Source of the DNA: Mycolicibacterium fluoranthenivorans
GTDB taxonomy: Bacteria; Actinomycetota; Actinomycetes; Mycobacteriales; Mycobacteriaceae
Length of the DNA: 64,000 bases
Direction: 5' to 3'
NCBI RefSeq assembly: GCF_011758805.1
Contig: NZ_JAANOW010000001.1
Span: 2,790,001 to 2,854,000, forward strand
Part shown: positions 17,474 to 26,518 of the stretch, in pieces
Numbering within the stretch: position 1 is the stretch's first letter
Layout: each line of letters begins with the position of its first letter
Made by a program: the position numbers and the translations under genes
Notes under the pieces: generated by a model
Seen by the model: the letters and a program-made list of their open reading frames with translations, nothing else
Databases searched by the model: none
What the model was told of the DNA's origin: nothing

Positions 17474-18124
17474 GTGAGCACTTCCACCGCCGAGACCATT
17501 GCGGACATCGTCATCCCGGACACCGCCTTGGTGCGCGATGTCACCGCCTATATCCGCGATACCGAGGACGACCTGTTGTACCACCACTCACGCCGGGTGT
17601 ATCTGTTCGGCGCTCTTCATGCGCGCCGCCGTGGGCTGCGACCCGACATGGAACTGCTCTACACCGGCGCCATGTTCCACGACATCGGGCTGACCGACGG
17701 CTACCGCGATTCGCAGCTGCGATTCGAGGTGGACGGTGCGAACGCGGCCCGGGACTTCCTGCTGCAGCGGGGGATCGACGAGGCCTCGGCCAAGCTGGTG
17801 TGGCTGGGCATCGCCCTGCACACCACCCCCGGGGTGCCCGAGTTCCTGGAGCCGGAGGTCGCCGGTGTCATCGCGGGTGTCGAGACCGATGTGGTCGGTA
17901 TCGGCGTCGACCTGCTGTCCGCCGAGCAGATCGCGGCGGTGACGGCGGCCCATCCGCGGCCCGATTTCAAGAACAGGATCTTGCAGGCCTTCGCCGACGG
18001 CAACCTGCATCGGCCGGCGAGCACGTTCGGCAACATGAACGCCGACGTGCTGGCGCACTACGACCCGTCCTACGTCCGGGCCGATTTCGTGGAGATCATC
18101 CGCAACAACAGCTGGCCCGAATGA
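17474..18124 (+). CDS. HD-domain hydrolase, cyanamide-hydratase-like
   Basis: A 216-residue metal-dependent HD-superfamily protein. Metal ligands are visible as His38 (YHHSRR), His69-Asp70 (FHDIG) and His116 (ALHTTPG). The YHHSRRVYLFG and MFHDIGLTDGY wording resembles the Ddi2-type cyanamide hydratase branch rather than nucleotide phosphohydrolases. GTG at 17474 is preceded by AAGGAG 9 nt upstream. Its divergent partner is a GlxA-type regulator, an arrangement typical of small nitrogen-compound detoxification genes. The substrate is inferred only. Confidence 0.78.
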   Translation: MSTSTAETIADIVIPDTALVRDVTAYIRDTEDDLLYHHSRRVYLFGALHARRRGLRPDMELLYTGAMFHDIGLTDGYRDSQLRFEVDGANAARDFLLQRGIDEASAKLVWLGIALHTTPGVPEFLEPEVAGVIAGVETDVVGIGVDLLSAEQIAAVTAAHPRPDFKNRILQAFADGNLHRPASTFGNMNADVLAHYDPSYVRADFVEIIRNNSWPE

Positions 18125-18131
18125 CGGTGGA

Positions 18132-18152
18132 CCCTGCGTCACGGTGGCAGGG
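18132..18152. terminator. Hairpin between convergent HD-hydrolase and lutC genes
   Basis: CCCTGC (18132-18137) and GCAGGG (18147-18152) form a perfect 6-bp stem with a 9-nt loop, 7 nt after the HD gene stop, in the 108-bp gap between convergent genes. No T-run follows. Confidence 0.45.
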
Positions 18153-18232
18153 CCCCTCGGGATGATCGTTCGGACAGCCGGGCCAGGCATCCAGCGGCAC
18201 CGGGGCCGACCTCTTGGCGGAGTCTTGGAACG

Positions 18233-18847
18233 CTAGGACACGATCAGCACGTCCAGGGTGCGCGGTCCGTGCACCCCTTCGACCCGCTGCAGCTCGATAT
18301 CGCTGGTGGCACTGGGGCCGGAGATGAACGTCAACGGCCGGGTGGGGTCCAGCGCCGCGAAACCCTGCGGCACCGTGTCCACGATCTGGTCGGCCCGCAC
18401 CACGCAGATGTGGTGATCGGGCACCAGGGTCAGCGCGCGCCTGCCCTGGGCGAATCCGGCGTCCAGCACGATGGTCCCGGTCGCGGCGATGCCCACCGCG
18501 CAGCCGGTCAGCACGGCGTCGGCACGGTCGAGGGTATCGACACTCAACTGCGGGTCGTCGGCCAGCGTCCGGGTGCCCTCGCTCCACTCGGCGGGCAGGT
18601 CGGCCGGGATCACCACGGTGGCGTCGGGTCCGACGAGTTCGGCCACGGTGGCAGATATCTCGGAGACATCGGACACCAGGTGCACCCTGGCCCGGTATTC
18701 GGCGACGGCCTCGGCGAAACGCTGCACATCGGCCGGACCGGTGAGTGGCTCGCGCGCGTAATCACGCGGAACCACAACAGATTCCGGCGGGACGGAGGCC
18801 AGCGCCCCCCGGATCCGGCCGAGCACGGCCGCTCGTGCGTCTGTCAT
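18233..18847 (-). CDS. lutC: Lactate utilization protein C (LUD domain)
   Basis: A 204-residue LUD/DUF162 protein, a component of the LutABC complex that oxidises L-lactate to pyruvate independently of classical lactate dehydrogenase. Visible segments are GCAVGIAATGTIVLDAG, ALTLVPDHHICVV and FISGPSATSDIELQRVEGVH. ATG at 18847 overlaps the lutB stop in an ATGA junction, so it is the last gene of a coupled lutA-lutB-lutC operon. Confidence 0.92.
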   Translation of the reverse strand: MTDARAAVLGRIRGALASVPPESVVVPRDYAREPLTGPADVQRFAEAVAEYRARVHLVSDVSEISATVAELVGPDATVVIPADLPAEWSEGTRTLADDPQLSVDTLDRADAVLTGCAVGIAATGTIVLDAGFAQGRRALTLVPDHHICVVRADQIVDTVPQGFAALDPTRPLTFISGPSATSDIELQRVEGVHGPRTLDVLIVS

Positions 18848-20304
18848 GTGTCGCTCCCGTGGGTGCGTGCCCACCACTGCCGGAACGTCTCCTTCGGTGG
18901 CTCCGGGATATCGCGGCTGCCGGTCCATTTCGATGCCGGCCAGGGCAACGCGCCGATGCGGTGATCCTTGCCCGCCATCAGCCGGCCCACCCCGAGCGCC
19001 TTCTCCGCAAGTGCGAAACGCCCGGGGGACGACATGGCCCAGCCGGCGGCCTTCATGGCGAGATCCTGCGCGCCGGGCAGACCGCCTCTTTCCTGATCCA
19101 CCTGTCTCGCACGCAGATGTACCAGGATGGACGGGATGTCGATCTTCACCGGGCAGGCCTCGAAGCAGGCGCCGCACAGCGAGGACGCGTACGGCAGGCT
19201 GGCGTTCGGGTCGTCGTGTCCGGTCGTACCCGTCAGCTGGGGGCTGAGGATGGCCCCGATGGGACCGGGATAGACCGATCCGTAGGCGTGCCCGCCGGTG
19301 CGCTCGTAGACCGGGCACACGTTGAGGCAGGCGCTGCACCGGATGCAGTGCAGCGCAGCACGTCCCACCTCGTCGGCGAGTACCCGGGTGCGGCCGTTGT
19401 CCAGCAGTACCAAATGGAATTGCTGCGGCCCGTCGCCGGGATGCACGCCGGTCCACATGGAGGTGTAGGGGTTCATCCGCTCCGCGGTCGAGGACCGGGG
19501 CAGCAGTTGCATGAACACTTCCAGGTCCGCGAAGGTGGGGATGATCTTCTCGATCCCCATCACGGTGATCAGGGTTTCGGGCAGGGTCAGGCACATCCGG
19601 CCGTTGCCCTCGGATTCCACCACCGCGAGCGTGCCCGTCTCGGCAACACCGAAGTTCGCACCGCTGACGGCCACGCGGGCGGTGAGGAACTTGCGGCGCA
19701 GATGGGCGCGGGCGGCCATCGCGAGAACCCGGGGCTCGTCGGTCAGCTCACCCGCACCGGGCATCTCCCGGCTGAAGATCTCGCGGATCTCGGCGCGGTT
19801 GCGATGGATGGCGGGCACCAGGATATGGCTGGGCTTGTCGTGGCCGAGTTGGACGATGAGTTCGGCCAGGTCGGTCTCGAACGCTGCGATACCCTCGGCC
19901 TCGAGATGCTCGTTGAGCCCGATCTCCTGGGTGGCCATCGATTTGACCTTGACCACTTCATCGGAGCCGGTGTCCCTGATCAGCGCGGTGACGATCCGGT
20001 TGGCCTCGTCGCCGTCGCGCGCCCAGTGCACCACGCCACCACGTTCGGTGACGTTGCGCTCCAACTGCTCGAGAAGTTCGGGAAGACGTGCCATGACGTC
20101 CTGCTTCACGGCGCTGCCCGTGGCGCGCAACTGCTCCCAATCTTCGCATTCAGCGACTGCGGCAAGGCGTTTGGCGCGGATGGTCTGTGTCGCGTGACCG
20201 ATGTTGCGGCGCAGCTGGGCGTTGCCCAGGGCCTCGCGGGCGGCATGCGGGAACGACACCTCGCCGCGCAGGTTGCCCACCCCGGGCGTGCCGAGGAAGG
20301 TCAT
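18844..20304 (-). CDS. lutB: Lactate utilization iron-sulfur protein B
   Basis: A 486-residue iron-sulfur subunit of the LutABC lactate oxidation complex. An N-terminal LUD-like domain (SGANFGVAETGTLAVVESEG) is followed by two cysteine clusters: C320, C323, C326 and C330 in CIRCSACLNVCPVYE, and C377, C380 and C384 in CGACFEACPVKI, for [4Fe-4S] binding. ATG at 20304 (MTFLGTPGVGN) overlaps the lutA stop by the ATGA pattern, and its own stop overlaps the lutC start in the same way. Confidence 0.93.
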   Translation of the reverse strand: MTFLGTPGVGNLRGEVSFPHAAREALGNAQLRRNIGHATQTIRAKRLAAVAECEDWEQLRATGSAVKQDVMARLPELLEQLERNVTERGGVVHWARDGDEANRIVTALIRDTGSDEVVKVKSMATQEIGLNEHLEAEGIAAFETDLAELIVQLGHDKPSHILVPAIHRNRAEIREIFSREMPGAGELTDEPRVLAMAARAHLRRKFLTARVAVSGANFGVAETGTLAVVESEGNGRMCLTLPETLITVMGIEKIIPTFADLEVFMQLLPRSSTAERMNPYTSMWTGVHPGDGPQQFHLVLLDNGRTRVLADEVGRAALHCIRCSACLNVCPVYERTGGHAYGSVYPGPIGAILSPQLTGTTGHDDPNASLPYASSLCGACFEACPVKIDIPSILVHLRARQVDQERGGLPGAQDLAMKAAGWAMSSPGRFALAEKALGVGRLMAGKDHRIGALPWPASKWTGSRDIPEPPKETFRQWWARTHGSDT

Positions 20305-21035
20305 CCCTGAGCCGCCAGGATCTCGGCCAGGTGCACGGTGCGCACACCGACCCGCAACCGGCTCAGCCCGCCGCCTATGTGCATGAGACACGACGAATCT
20401 CCGGCGCTGCAGATCTCGGCGCCGGTGTCGAGGATGTTGGTCATCTTGTCGGCCAGCATCGCGGTGGAGGTGTCGGAATTCTTCAGGGCGAAGGTGCCGC
20501 CGAAACCGCAACACGAGTCGGCGGAGGGCAGTTCCACCAGGGTGAGGCCACGCACATTGCGCAGCAGACGCAACGGTTTGTCCCCGACGCCGAGCATGCG
20601 CAGGGAGTGGCACGTCGGGTGGTAGGTGACGTGGTGGGGGTAGTACGCGCCGACGTCATCCACCCCGAGGACGTCGACGAGGAACTCGGACAGCTCGTAG
20701 GTGCGGGCCGCGACGGCCTCGGCGCGGGCGGCCAGGGCGTCGTCGCCGGCGCGGCGGGCCACCATGGCGTGCTGATGGCGCACCGAGCCCACGCATGACC
20801 CCGACGGGGCGACGATGGCGTCGCAGCCAGCCGTCTCGAACACCTCGACATGATGACGCACCACGGCCGTGGCTTCCTTGAGATAACCGGTGTTGATATG
20901 CATTTGGCCGCAACAGGTCTGGTCGGCAGGAAACGCCACTTCGTGGCCGAGCCGCTCCAGCAGCGCGACGGTGGCGATCGCAGCGGGCGGGAACAGGGCA
21001 TCCGCCAAGCAGGTCGCGAACAGGGCGATTCGCAT
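20301..21035 (-). CDS. lutA: Lactate utilization protein A (CCG-domain Fe-S protein)
   Basis: A 244-residue protein with two CCG-type cysteine-rich domains (DQTCCGQMHIN near residue 40 and DSCCGFGGTFALKN in the C-terminal half), as in LutA/YkgE and the heterodisulfide reductase family. It is the first gene of lutABC. GAGGA lies about 8 nt before ATG 21035. It is divergent from the thioesterase gene over 92 bp, with no adjacent GntR-type regulator visible. Confidence 0.92.
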   Translation of the reverse strand: MRIALFATCLADALFPPAAIATVALLERLGHEVAFPADQTCCGQMHINTGYLKEATAVVRHHVEVFETAGCDAIVAPSGSCVGSVRHQHAMVARRAGDDALAARAEAVAARTYELSEFLVDVLGVDDVGAYYPHHVTYHPTCHSLRMLGVGDKPLRLLRNVRGLTLVELPSADSCCGFGGTFALKNSDTSTAMLADKMTNILDTGAEICSAGDSSCLMHIGGGLSRLRVGVRTVHLAEILAAQG

Positions 21036-21114
21036 AGGTTCCTCAGGTTACCGCCGGCGCTGCCGCTGTGGCGTGGATCATGCGACCGGCCCGCCCTGGG
21101 AACCAGCTGTGCAA

Positions 21115-21120
21115 TAACGT
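21115..21120 (+). promoter_or_regulatory. -10 box for the thioesterase gene, leaderless
   Basis: TAACGT fits TANNNT and is followed by 7 nt and GTG at 21128. This spacing favours the GTG at 21128 over the in-frame GTG at 21119 as the real start. Confidence 0.4.
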
Positions 21121-21127
21121 GACCGGT

Positions 21128-21748
21128 GTGGCCGACCCAGCAGCGCACTCCGGCGGTGGTTTCAACCCGCCCGAACCCACCGACAAAGGCGGGCCGGACT
21201 ATGGCCGGTTCGTCGACGCGGTGCGCACGCTGCAGGACCACGCGCGAGCCGCCGATGCACCCGACGAGGTGATCGCCGAGGCGGCTGACCTCATCGAAAA
21301 GGTGTCCGCGCTGCTGGCCCCCTACGAGGCCGACGAATGGCATTCCCCCTCCGGCCGGCGGATGGACCTGCCCAACCGGGGCAACATCATGTCGGTGCCG
21401 GTGAACCTGGTCGTCACCGAGGACGGGCGGATCGGCGGGACCGCCCGGTTCCGGCGCTATCACCTCGGCCGCAACGGAGCGGTGCACGGCGGCATGCTCG
21501 GGCTGCTGTTCGACTCGCTGCTCGGCTTCACCACCGCCAAACTGACCAAGAGCCCCTACCAGCGCACCGCGCACCTGGGCATCGACTACCGCAAGATCGT
21601 GCCGATCGGGAGGGAACTGCAGGTGGATGCCGGGATCGACCGGATAGACGGACGCAAGCTCTTCGTGAGCGGCCGCCTGCTCGACGGCGACGAGGTACTC
21701 ACCGAGGGCGACGCCCTGTTCATCAGGCTCAAGCCGGGGCAGCCGTGA
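21128..21748 (+). CDS. PaaI-type hotdog-fold acyl-CoA thioesterase
   Basis: A 206-residue hotdog-fold protein. The catalytic-type HGGMLGLLFDSLLG motif (RNGAVHGG) and the following THLGIDYRKIVPIGREL-like strand are typical of PaaI/4HBT thioesterases, which hydrolyse acyl-CoA esters. An N-terminal extension (AHSGGGFNPPEP and a helical segment) precedes the domain. GTG 21128 was preferred because of the leaderless -10; GTG 21119 is in frame. The stop overlaps the next start as GTGA. Confidence 0.82.
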   Translation: MADPAAHSGGGFNPPEPTDKGGPDYGRFVDAVRTLQDHARAADAPDEVIAEAADLIEKVSALLAPYEADEWHSPSGRRMDLPNRGNIMSVPVNLVVTEDGRIGGTARFRRYHLGRNGAVHGGMLGLLFDSLLGFTTAKLTKSPYQRTAHLGIDYRKIVPIGRELQVDAGIDRIDGRKLFVSGRLLDGDEVLTEGDALFIRLKPGQP

Positions 21749-22164
21749 GCGTCTCCGATATCAAGCGGCGCTGGGCACGCGGGCGCGACCGCCTGCGGGA
21801 GCGTCCCGTTGCCGACTTCGTCTACCGGGTTGTGGTCGCGGTGGTCGGGACCGTGGTGCTGGCCGTCGGGATCGTCGCCATCCCGTACCCCGGTCCGGGA
21901 TGGGCGATCGTCTTCCTCGGCCTGGCGATCCTGGCCACCGAGTTCCGGGCGGCGCAGGTGGCGCTGCACTGGGCGAAGTTGCGGTATGAGGCGGTGATGG
22001 CGTGGTTCGCCCGTCAGCACATCGCCGTGAAGGCTCTCAGCGCGGCCTTCACCGGCCTGGTGGTGGTGGCCAGTCTGTGGGGTTTGGGCGCGCTTTACTG
22101 GGCCGGTGGTCTGATCGGCTTCGAACCGGCCTGGCTGCAGAGCCCGATCGGTATCGGATCCTAG
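21745..22164 (+). CDS. PGPGW-motif membrane protein (TIGR02611 family)
   Basis: A 139-residue integral membrane protein with the hallmark PYPGPGWAIVFLGLAILATEF and about three hydrophobic segments (residues about 26-66 and 94-125). The N-terminus is basic and cytoplasmic-looking (KRRWARGRDRLRERP). Its function is not established. GTG at 21745 overlaps the thioesterase stop, so the two are translationally coupled. Confidence 0.8.
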   Translation: MSVSDIKRRWARGRDRLRERPVADFVYRVVVAVVGTVVLAVGIVAIPYPGPGWAIVFLGLAILATEFRAAQVALHWAKLRYEAVMAWFARQHIAVKALSAAFTGLVVVASLWGLGALYWAGGLIGFEPAWLQSPIGIGS

Positions 22165-22177
22165 GAACCCGCCCCGA

Positions 22178-22183
22178 TAGCAT
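22178..22183 (+). promoter_or_regulatory. -10 box upstream of thrS
   Basis: TAGCAT matches TANNNT and would start a transcript about 30 nt before the thrS ATG. The leader is too short for a T-box or an attenuator and contains only the AGGAG ribosome binding site. Confidence 0.4.
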
Positions 22184-22219
22184 GGTCGCGACCGCACTCG
22201 ACCAGTAGGAGAAGTCCCG

Positions 22220-24268
22220 ATGACTGCCGCCGCCAGCACCGCCCCCGCAGCCCCGATCCGGGTCGCTGCCGGGACCACCGCTGGGGCGGCCGTCCGCGCC
22301 GCCGGTCTTCCCGAACGCGGCGCCTCCGACGCCATCGTGGTCGTCCGCGATGCCGACGGCCGGTTGCGCGACCTGTCCTGGACACCGGACACCGATGTCG
22401 AGGTGGTGCCGGTGGCCGCCGATACCGAGGACGGCCGCAGCGTCATCCGGCACTCGGCGGCGCATGTGCTCGCCCAGGCCGTGCAGGAACTCTTCCCACA
22501 GGCCAAGCTGGGTATCGGCCCGCCGATCACCGACGGCTTCTACTACGACTTCGACGTCGCCGAGCCCTTCACCCCCGAGGATCTGGCGAAGCTGGAGAAG
22601 CGGATGGCCAAGATCGTCAAGGACGGTCAGCTGTTCTCCCGCCGGGTGTACGAGTCCAAGGACCAAGCCCGCGAGGAACTCGCGAATGAGCCGTACAAGC
22701 TGGAACTCGTCGACGACAAATCCGGTGACCCCGATGTGATGGAAGTGGGTGGTGACGAGCTGACCGCCTACGACAATCTCAACGCCCGCACCAAGGAACG
22801 CATCTGGGGTGACCTGTGCCGCGGCCCGCACATCCCCACCACGAAGTACATCCCGGCCTTCAAGTTGACCCGCAGCAGCGCCGCCTACTGGCGCGGCAAC
22901 CAGAACAACGCCAGCCTGCAGCGCGTGTACGGCACCGCGTGGGAGTCGCAGGAGGCGCTCGACCGGCACCTCGAGCTGATCGAGGAGGCGCAGCGCCGCG
23001 ACCACCGCAAGCTCGGGGTGGAGCTCGACCTGTTCAGCTTCCCCGACGAGCTCGGGTCCGGGCTGCCGGTGTTCCACCCCAAGGGCGGGATCATCCGCAA
23101 GGAGTTGGAGGACTACTCGCGGCGCAAGCACGAACAGGCCGGGTACCAGTTCGTCAACACCCCGCACATCACCAAGGAGAACCTGTACATCACGTCGGGT
23201 CACCTGGAGTGGTACGCCGACGGCATGTTCCCGCCGATGCAGATCGATGCCGAGTTCAACGCGGACGGCACCGTGCGCAAGCCCGGTCAGGACTACTACC
23301 TGAAGCCGATGAACTGCCCGATGCACCACCTGATCTACCGCTCGCGTGGCCGGTCCTATCGCGAATTGCCCTTGCGGCTCTTCGAATTCGGCTCGGTATA
23401 TCGGTATGAGAAGTCCGGTGTCATCCACGGCCTGACCCGGGTGCGCGGTATGACGCAGGACGACGCGCACATCTACACCACCCGCGAGCAGATGCGCGAT
23501 GAACTGACCTCGCTGCTGGGTTTCGTGCTCGACCTGCTGTCGGACTACGGTCTGGACGATTTCTACCTGGAGCTGTCCACCCGCGACCCGGAGAAGTCCG
23601 TCGGCTCCGACGAGCTCTGGGAGGAGGCGACCGCCACGCTGCGCGAGGTGGCCGAGGCGTCCGGGCTGGATCTGGTGCCCGATCCCGGTGGCGCCGCGTT
23701 CTACGGCCCGAAGATCTCGGTGCAGGTCAAGGACGCGCTGGGCCGGCACTGGCAGATGTCGACCATCCAGCTCGACTTCAACATGCCCGACCGCTTCGAG
23801 TTGGAGTACACCTCCGCGGACGGCAGCCGGCAGCGGCCGGTGCTGATCCACCGGGCCCTGTTCGGGTCGATCGAGCGGTTCTTCGGGGTGCTCACCGAGC
23901 ATTACGCGGGCGCGTTCCCGGCGTGGCTCGCGCCGGTACAGGCGGTCGGGGTGCCCGTCGCGGACAAGCACATCCCGTATCTGGAAGCGCTTGCAGCAGA
24001 ACTCAAATCGCACGGCGTCCGGGTCGAGGTGGATGCCAGTGACGACCGGATGGCCAAGAAGATCGTCAACCACACCAACCAGCGGGTGCCGTTCATGCTG
24101 CTGGCCGGGGACACCGATGTGGAGGCAGACGCGGTGTCCTTCAGGTTCGGCGACCGCAGCCAGCTCAACGGGGTACCCCGGGAGGCGGCCGTGGCGGCGA
24201 TCGTGGACTGGATCGCCCGGCGGGAGAACGCGACCCCCGATGCCGATCTGTTCAAGGTGGACTCGTGA
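22220..24268 (+). CDS. thrS: Threonyl-tRNA synthetase
   Basis: A 682-residue class II synthetase charging tRNA-Thr. The N-terminal TGS and editing domains are present ([20 protein letters not shown] and the zinc-associated RCGPH-like [10 protein letters not shown]). The catalytic core contains [10 protein letters not shown] and [13 protein letters not shown], then [19 protein letters not shown] and a C-terminal anticodon-binding domain. It has a clear AGGAG site before ATG 22220. It heads the block that continues through the HIT, pgsA1, patA and pimA genes by GTGA/ATGA overlaps, as in M. tuberculosis. Confidence 0.97.
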   Translation: MTAAASTAPAAPIRVAAGTTAGAAVRAAGLPERGASDAIVVVRDADGRLRDLSWTPDTDVEVVPVAADTEDGRSVIRHSAAHVLAQAVQELFPQAKLGIGPPITDGFYYDFDVAEPFTPEDLAKLEKRMAKIVKDGQLFSRRVYESKDQAREELANEPYKLELVDDKSGDPDVMEVGGDELTAYDNLNARTKERIWGDLCRGPHIPTTKYIPAFKLTRSSAAYWRGNQNNASLQRVYGTAWESQEALDRHLELIEEAQRRDHRKLGVELDLFSFPDELGSGLPVFHPKGGIIRKELEDYSRRKHEQAGYQFVNTPHITKENLYITSGHLEWYADGMFPPMQIDAEFNADGTVRKPGQDYYLKPMNCPMHHLIYRSRGRSYRELPLRLFEFGSVYRYEKSGVIHGLTRVRGMTQDDAHIYTTREQMRDELTSLLGFVLDLLSDYGLDDFYLELSTRDPEKSVGSDELWEEATATLREVAEASGLDLVPDPGGAAFYGPKISVQVKDALGRHWQMSTIQLDFNMPDRFELEYTSADGSRQRPVLIHRALFGSIERFFGVLTEHYAGAFPAWLAPVQAVGVPVADKHIPYLEALAAELKSHGVRVEVDASDDRMAKKIVNHTNQRVPFMLLAGDTDVEADAVSFRFGDRSQLNGVPREAAVAAIVDWIARRENATPDADLFKVDS

Positions 24269-24843
24269 CCGACGGCATCGTCGACCGGGGTGTCGGCGAT
24301 CCCGACCATCTCCAGCGGCTGTGGACCCCGCACCGGATGAGCTACATCGCCGAATCTCCGTTGAAGAAGGGGGCCGGTTCGGCGCTGTCGACGGAACCGT
24401 TCACCGACATCCCGCAGATGTCCGACGAGGACGGCCTGATGGTCGCGCGCGGCAAGTTGGTGTACGCCGTGCTCAACCTGTACCCGTACAACCCCGGCCA
24501 CCTCATGGTGGTGCCCTACCGGCGGGTGTCCGAACTGGAGGACCTCACCGCGGAGGAGAGCGCCGAGCTGATGGCGTTCACGCAGAACGCGATTCGGGTC
24601 ATCAAGGCGGTCTCCCGCCCGCACGGGTTCAACGTGGGACTCAACCTCGGGACATCGGCGGGCGGATCGCTTGCCGAGCATCTGCACATGCACGTCGTGC
24701 CGCGGTGGGGTGGTGATGCCAACTTCATCACGATCATCGGCGACTCCAAGGTGATTCCGCAGTTGCTGCGCGACACGCGTCAGTTGCTGGCCGCGGAATG
24801 GGCGGCGCAGGACGGGGCTACGACGGGGCAGCCGGGCACATGA
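24265..24843 (+). CDS. HIT-family hydrolase (Ap4A phosphorylase orthologue)
   Basis: A 192-residue histidine-triad protein with [17 protein letters not shown] carrying the HxHxH triad and the supporting [17 protein letters not shown] strand. The M. tuberculosis orthologue in the same operon position (Rv2613c) is described as a diadenosine-tetraphosphate phosphorylase. GTG 24265 overlaps the thrS stop, and its stop overlaps pgsA1, so it is coupled with both. Aminoacyl-tRNA synthetases produce Ap4A, which makes the pairing with thrS sensible. Confidence 0.9.
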   Translation: MTDGIVDRGVGDPDHLQRLWTPHRMSYIAESPLKKGAGSALSTEPFTDIPQMSDEDGLMVARGKLVYAVLNLYPYNPGHLMVVPYRRVSELEDLTAEESAELMAFTQNAIRVIKAVSRPHGFNVGLNLGTSAGGSLAEHLHMHVVPRWGGDANFITIIGDSKVIPQLLRDTRQLLAAEWAAQDGATTGQPGT

Positions 24844-25502
24844 GCGACTTCTACCTGATGACCCGGGCGGCTTACACCAAGCTGTCCCAACCGGTCGCCA
24901 GGGCGGCGCTGCGCGTCGGCTTCACCCCGGACAGCATCACCGTTCTCGGCACCGCCGGATCGGTGCTGGCGGCGTTGATCCTGTACCCGGTCGGCCAGCT
25001 GTGGTGGGGCTCGGTGGCGGTCTTCTTCTTCGTACTGGCCGATATGCTCGACGGCGCCATGGCCAGGGAGCGCGGTGGCGGTACCCGGTTCGGCGCGGTG
25101 CTCGACGCCACGTGTGACCGGATCGCCGACGGCGCGGTGTTCTGCGGTCTGGCCTGGTGGATCGTGTTCGGGATGCACAACGCTCAGCTGTTGGTGGCGA
25201 CACTGGTCTGCCTGGTCACCTCGCAGGTGATCTCGTACATCAAGGCCCGAGCCGAGGCCAGTGGCCTGCGGGGAGACGGCGGCATCATCGAACGGCCCGA
25301 GCGGCTGGTCATCGTGCTGGCCGGCGCCGGGCTGTCGGGGTTGTTCGGCCTCCCGCTGATCCTGGACGTCGCGATGTGGGTGTTGGCGGTGGCCAGCGTG
25401 GTGACCGTCGCCCAGCGGCTGCACGCGGTGCGGACCTCGCCGGGGGCCATGGACGCCATGCCGGCCGCCGATACCGCGCCGCCGGCGGGAGATGAGCAGT
25501 GA
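24840..25502 (+). CDS. pgsA1: Phosphatidylinositol-phosphate synthase (CDP-alcohol phosphotransferase)
   Basis: A 220-residue membrane enzyme that joins CDP-diacylglycerol and inositol 1-phosphate in the first step of phosphatidylinositol and PIM synthesis. The complete CDP-alcohol phosphotransferase motif is visible as Asp68, Asp71-Gly72, Ala75-Arg76, Gly85, Asp89 and Asp93, with about six hydrophobic helices. ATG 24840 overlaps the HIT stop (ATGA). The next genes, patA and pimA, act on its product. Confidence 0.95.
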   Translation: MSDFYLMTRAAYTKLSQPVARAALRVGFTPDSITVLGTAGSVLAALILYPVGQLWWGSVAVFFFVLADMLDGAMARERGGGTRFGAVLDATCDRIADGAVFCGLAWWIVFGMHNAQLLVATLVCLVTSQVISYIKARAEASGLRGDGGIIERPERLVIVLAGAGLSGLFGLPLILDVAMWVLAVASVVTVAQRLHAVRTSPGAMDAMPAADTAPPAGDEQ

Positions 25503-26518
25503 GCACACCGTCGGCAGGTCTGCCGCGGGTCCGCGGATTGCGTGTGCCACTGGGTGGCGAGCTGACCGATCTGGGCTACGCGGCGGGCTGGCGGCTGGTG
25601 CGCGCGATGCCGGAGTTCGCCGCCCGCAACATGTTCGACGCGGGTGCGCGGTACGCGGCCCGCGGTGGCGGGCCCGAGCAGTTGCGCAAGAACCTGGCCC
25701 GGGTCCTGGGCGTGCCGCCGGCGGCGGTACCCGCCGACCTGGTCCGGGCGTCGCTGGCGTCCTACGCGCGGTACTGGCGGGAGGCCTTCCGGCTACCGTC
25801 GATGGATCACGAGAAGCTCGCGGACCGGTTGCGGGCATTGGCCTTTGGTGAAGAGAACGTCGTCGACGCGCTGGCCGCCGGCCGCGGTGCGATCCTGGCG
25901 CTGCCGCACAGCGGCAACTGGGATATGGCGGGGGTGTGGCTGACCAACACGCACGGCAAGTTCGCCACGGTGGCCGAACGGCTCAAGCCGGAGTCGTTGT
26001 ACCAGCGGTTCGTCGACTACCGCGAGAGCCTCGGCTTCGAGGTGCTGCCCTTGACGGGCGGGGCCCGCCCGCCTTCAGAGGTGCTCGCCGATCGGCTGCG
26101 CGGCAACGGTCTGGTGTGCCTGATGTCGGATCGCGATCTGACCCGCTCCGGGGTGCAGGTCGACTTGTTCGGTGAGCCCACCCGGCTGCCCGGCGGTCCG
26201 GCGCGACTGGCGCTGGAGACCGGTGCGGCGTTGCTGCCCACCTACTGCTGGTACGAAGGTGACAGCCCGGCCATCCGTATCCATCCACCCCTGGACACGT
26301 CCTCCGGTGACGTGCAGGTGATCACCCAGGCCCTGGCCGACCAGTTCACCGTCGATATCGCCACCCATCCCGCGGACTGGCACATGCTGCAGCCGCAGTG
26401 GCTGGCCGACCTGTCGGACGAGCGTCGCGCGCGGCTCGGCGGGCTGGAGCGCAGCGACCCGGGGTCTGAGCTCGGCGGGCTGGAGCGCAGCGACCCGGGG
26501 TCAGACGTGGGGGAATGA
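25499..26518 (+). CDS. patA: Phosphatidylinositol mannoside acyltransferase PatA
   Basis: A 339-residue membrane-associated acyltransferase that transfers palmitoyl from acyl-CoA to the mannose added by PimA. The catalytic HSGNWD motif gives His137 and Asp142 (HX4D), and the lysophospholipid-acyltransferase-like segments LVCLMSDRDL and LFGEPTRLPGGPARLALETG follow. GTG 25499 overlaps pgsA1 and the stop overlaps pimA. The last 25 residues carry a duplicated 12-residue unit (LGGLERSDPGSE) absent from the catalytic core, the result of a 36-bp tandem duplication. Confidence 0.93.
   Translation: MSTPSAGLPRVRGLRVPLGGELTDLGYAAGWRLVRAMPEFAARNMFDAGARYAARGGGPEQLRKNLARVLGVPPAAVPADLVRASLASYARYWREAFRLPSMDHEKLADRLRALAFGEENVVDALAAGRGAILALPHSGNWDMAGVWLTNTHGKFATVAERLKPESLYQRFVDYRESLGFEVLPLTGGARPPSEVLADRLRGNGLVCLMSDRDLTRSGVQVDLFGEPTRLPGGPARLALETGAALLPTYCWYEGDSPAIRIHPPLDTSSGDVQVITQALADQFTVDIATHPADWHMLQPQWLADLSDERRARLGGLERSDPGSELGGLERSDPGSDVGE
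26435..26502 (+). repeat. patA: 36-bp tandem duplication at the 3' end of patA
   Basis: Two copies, 26435-26466 and 26471-26502, are identical over 32 bp with a period of exactly 36 bp, so the reading frame is kept and 12 residues are duplicated. The second copy ends 13 nt before the PatA stop. Complete identity, including synonymous positions, suggests a recent slippage event. Confidence 0.85.

Noticed and set aside
22165..22219. T-box or attenuator ahead of thrS
   Set aside because: The 55-bp gap is too short and contains only a -10-like hexamer and a ribosome binding site.
22049..24073. 674-codon open frame on the minus strand opposite thrS
   Set aside because: Antisense shadow of thrS with biased composition and no recognisable motif.
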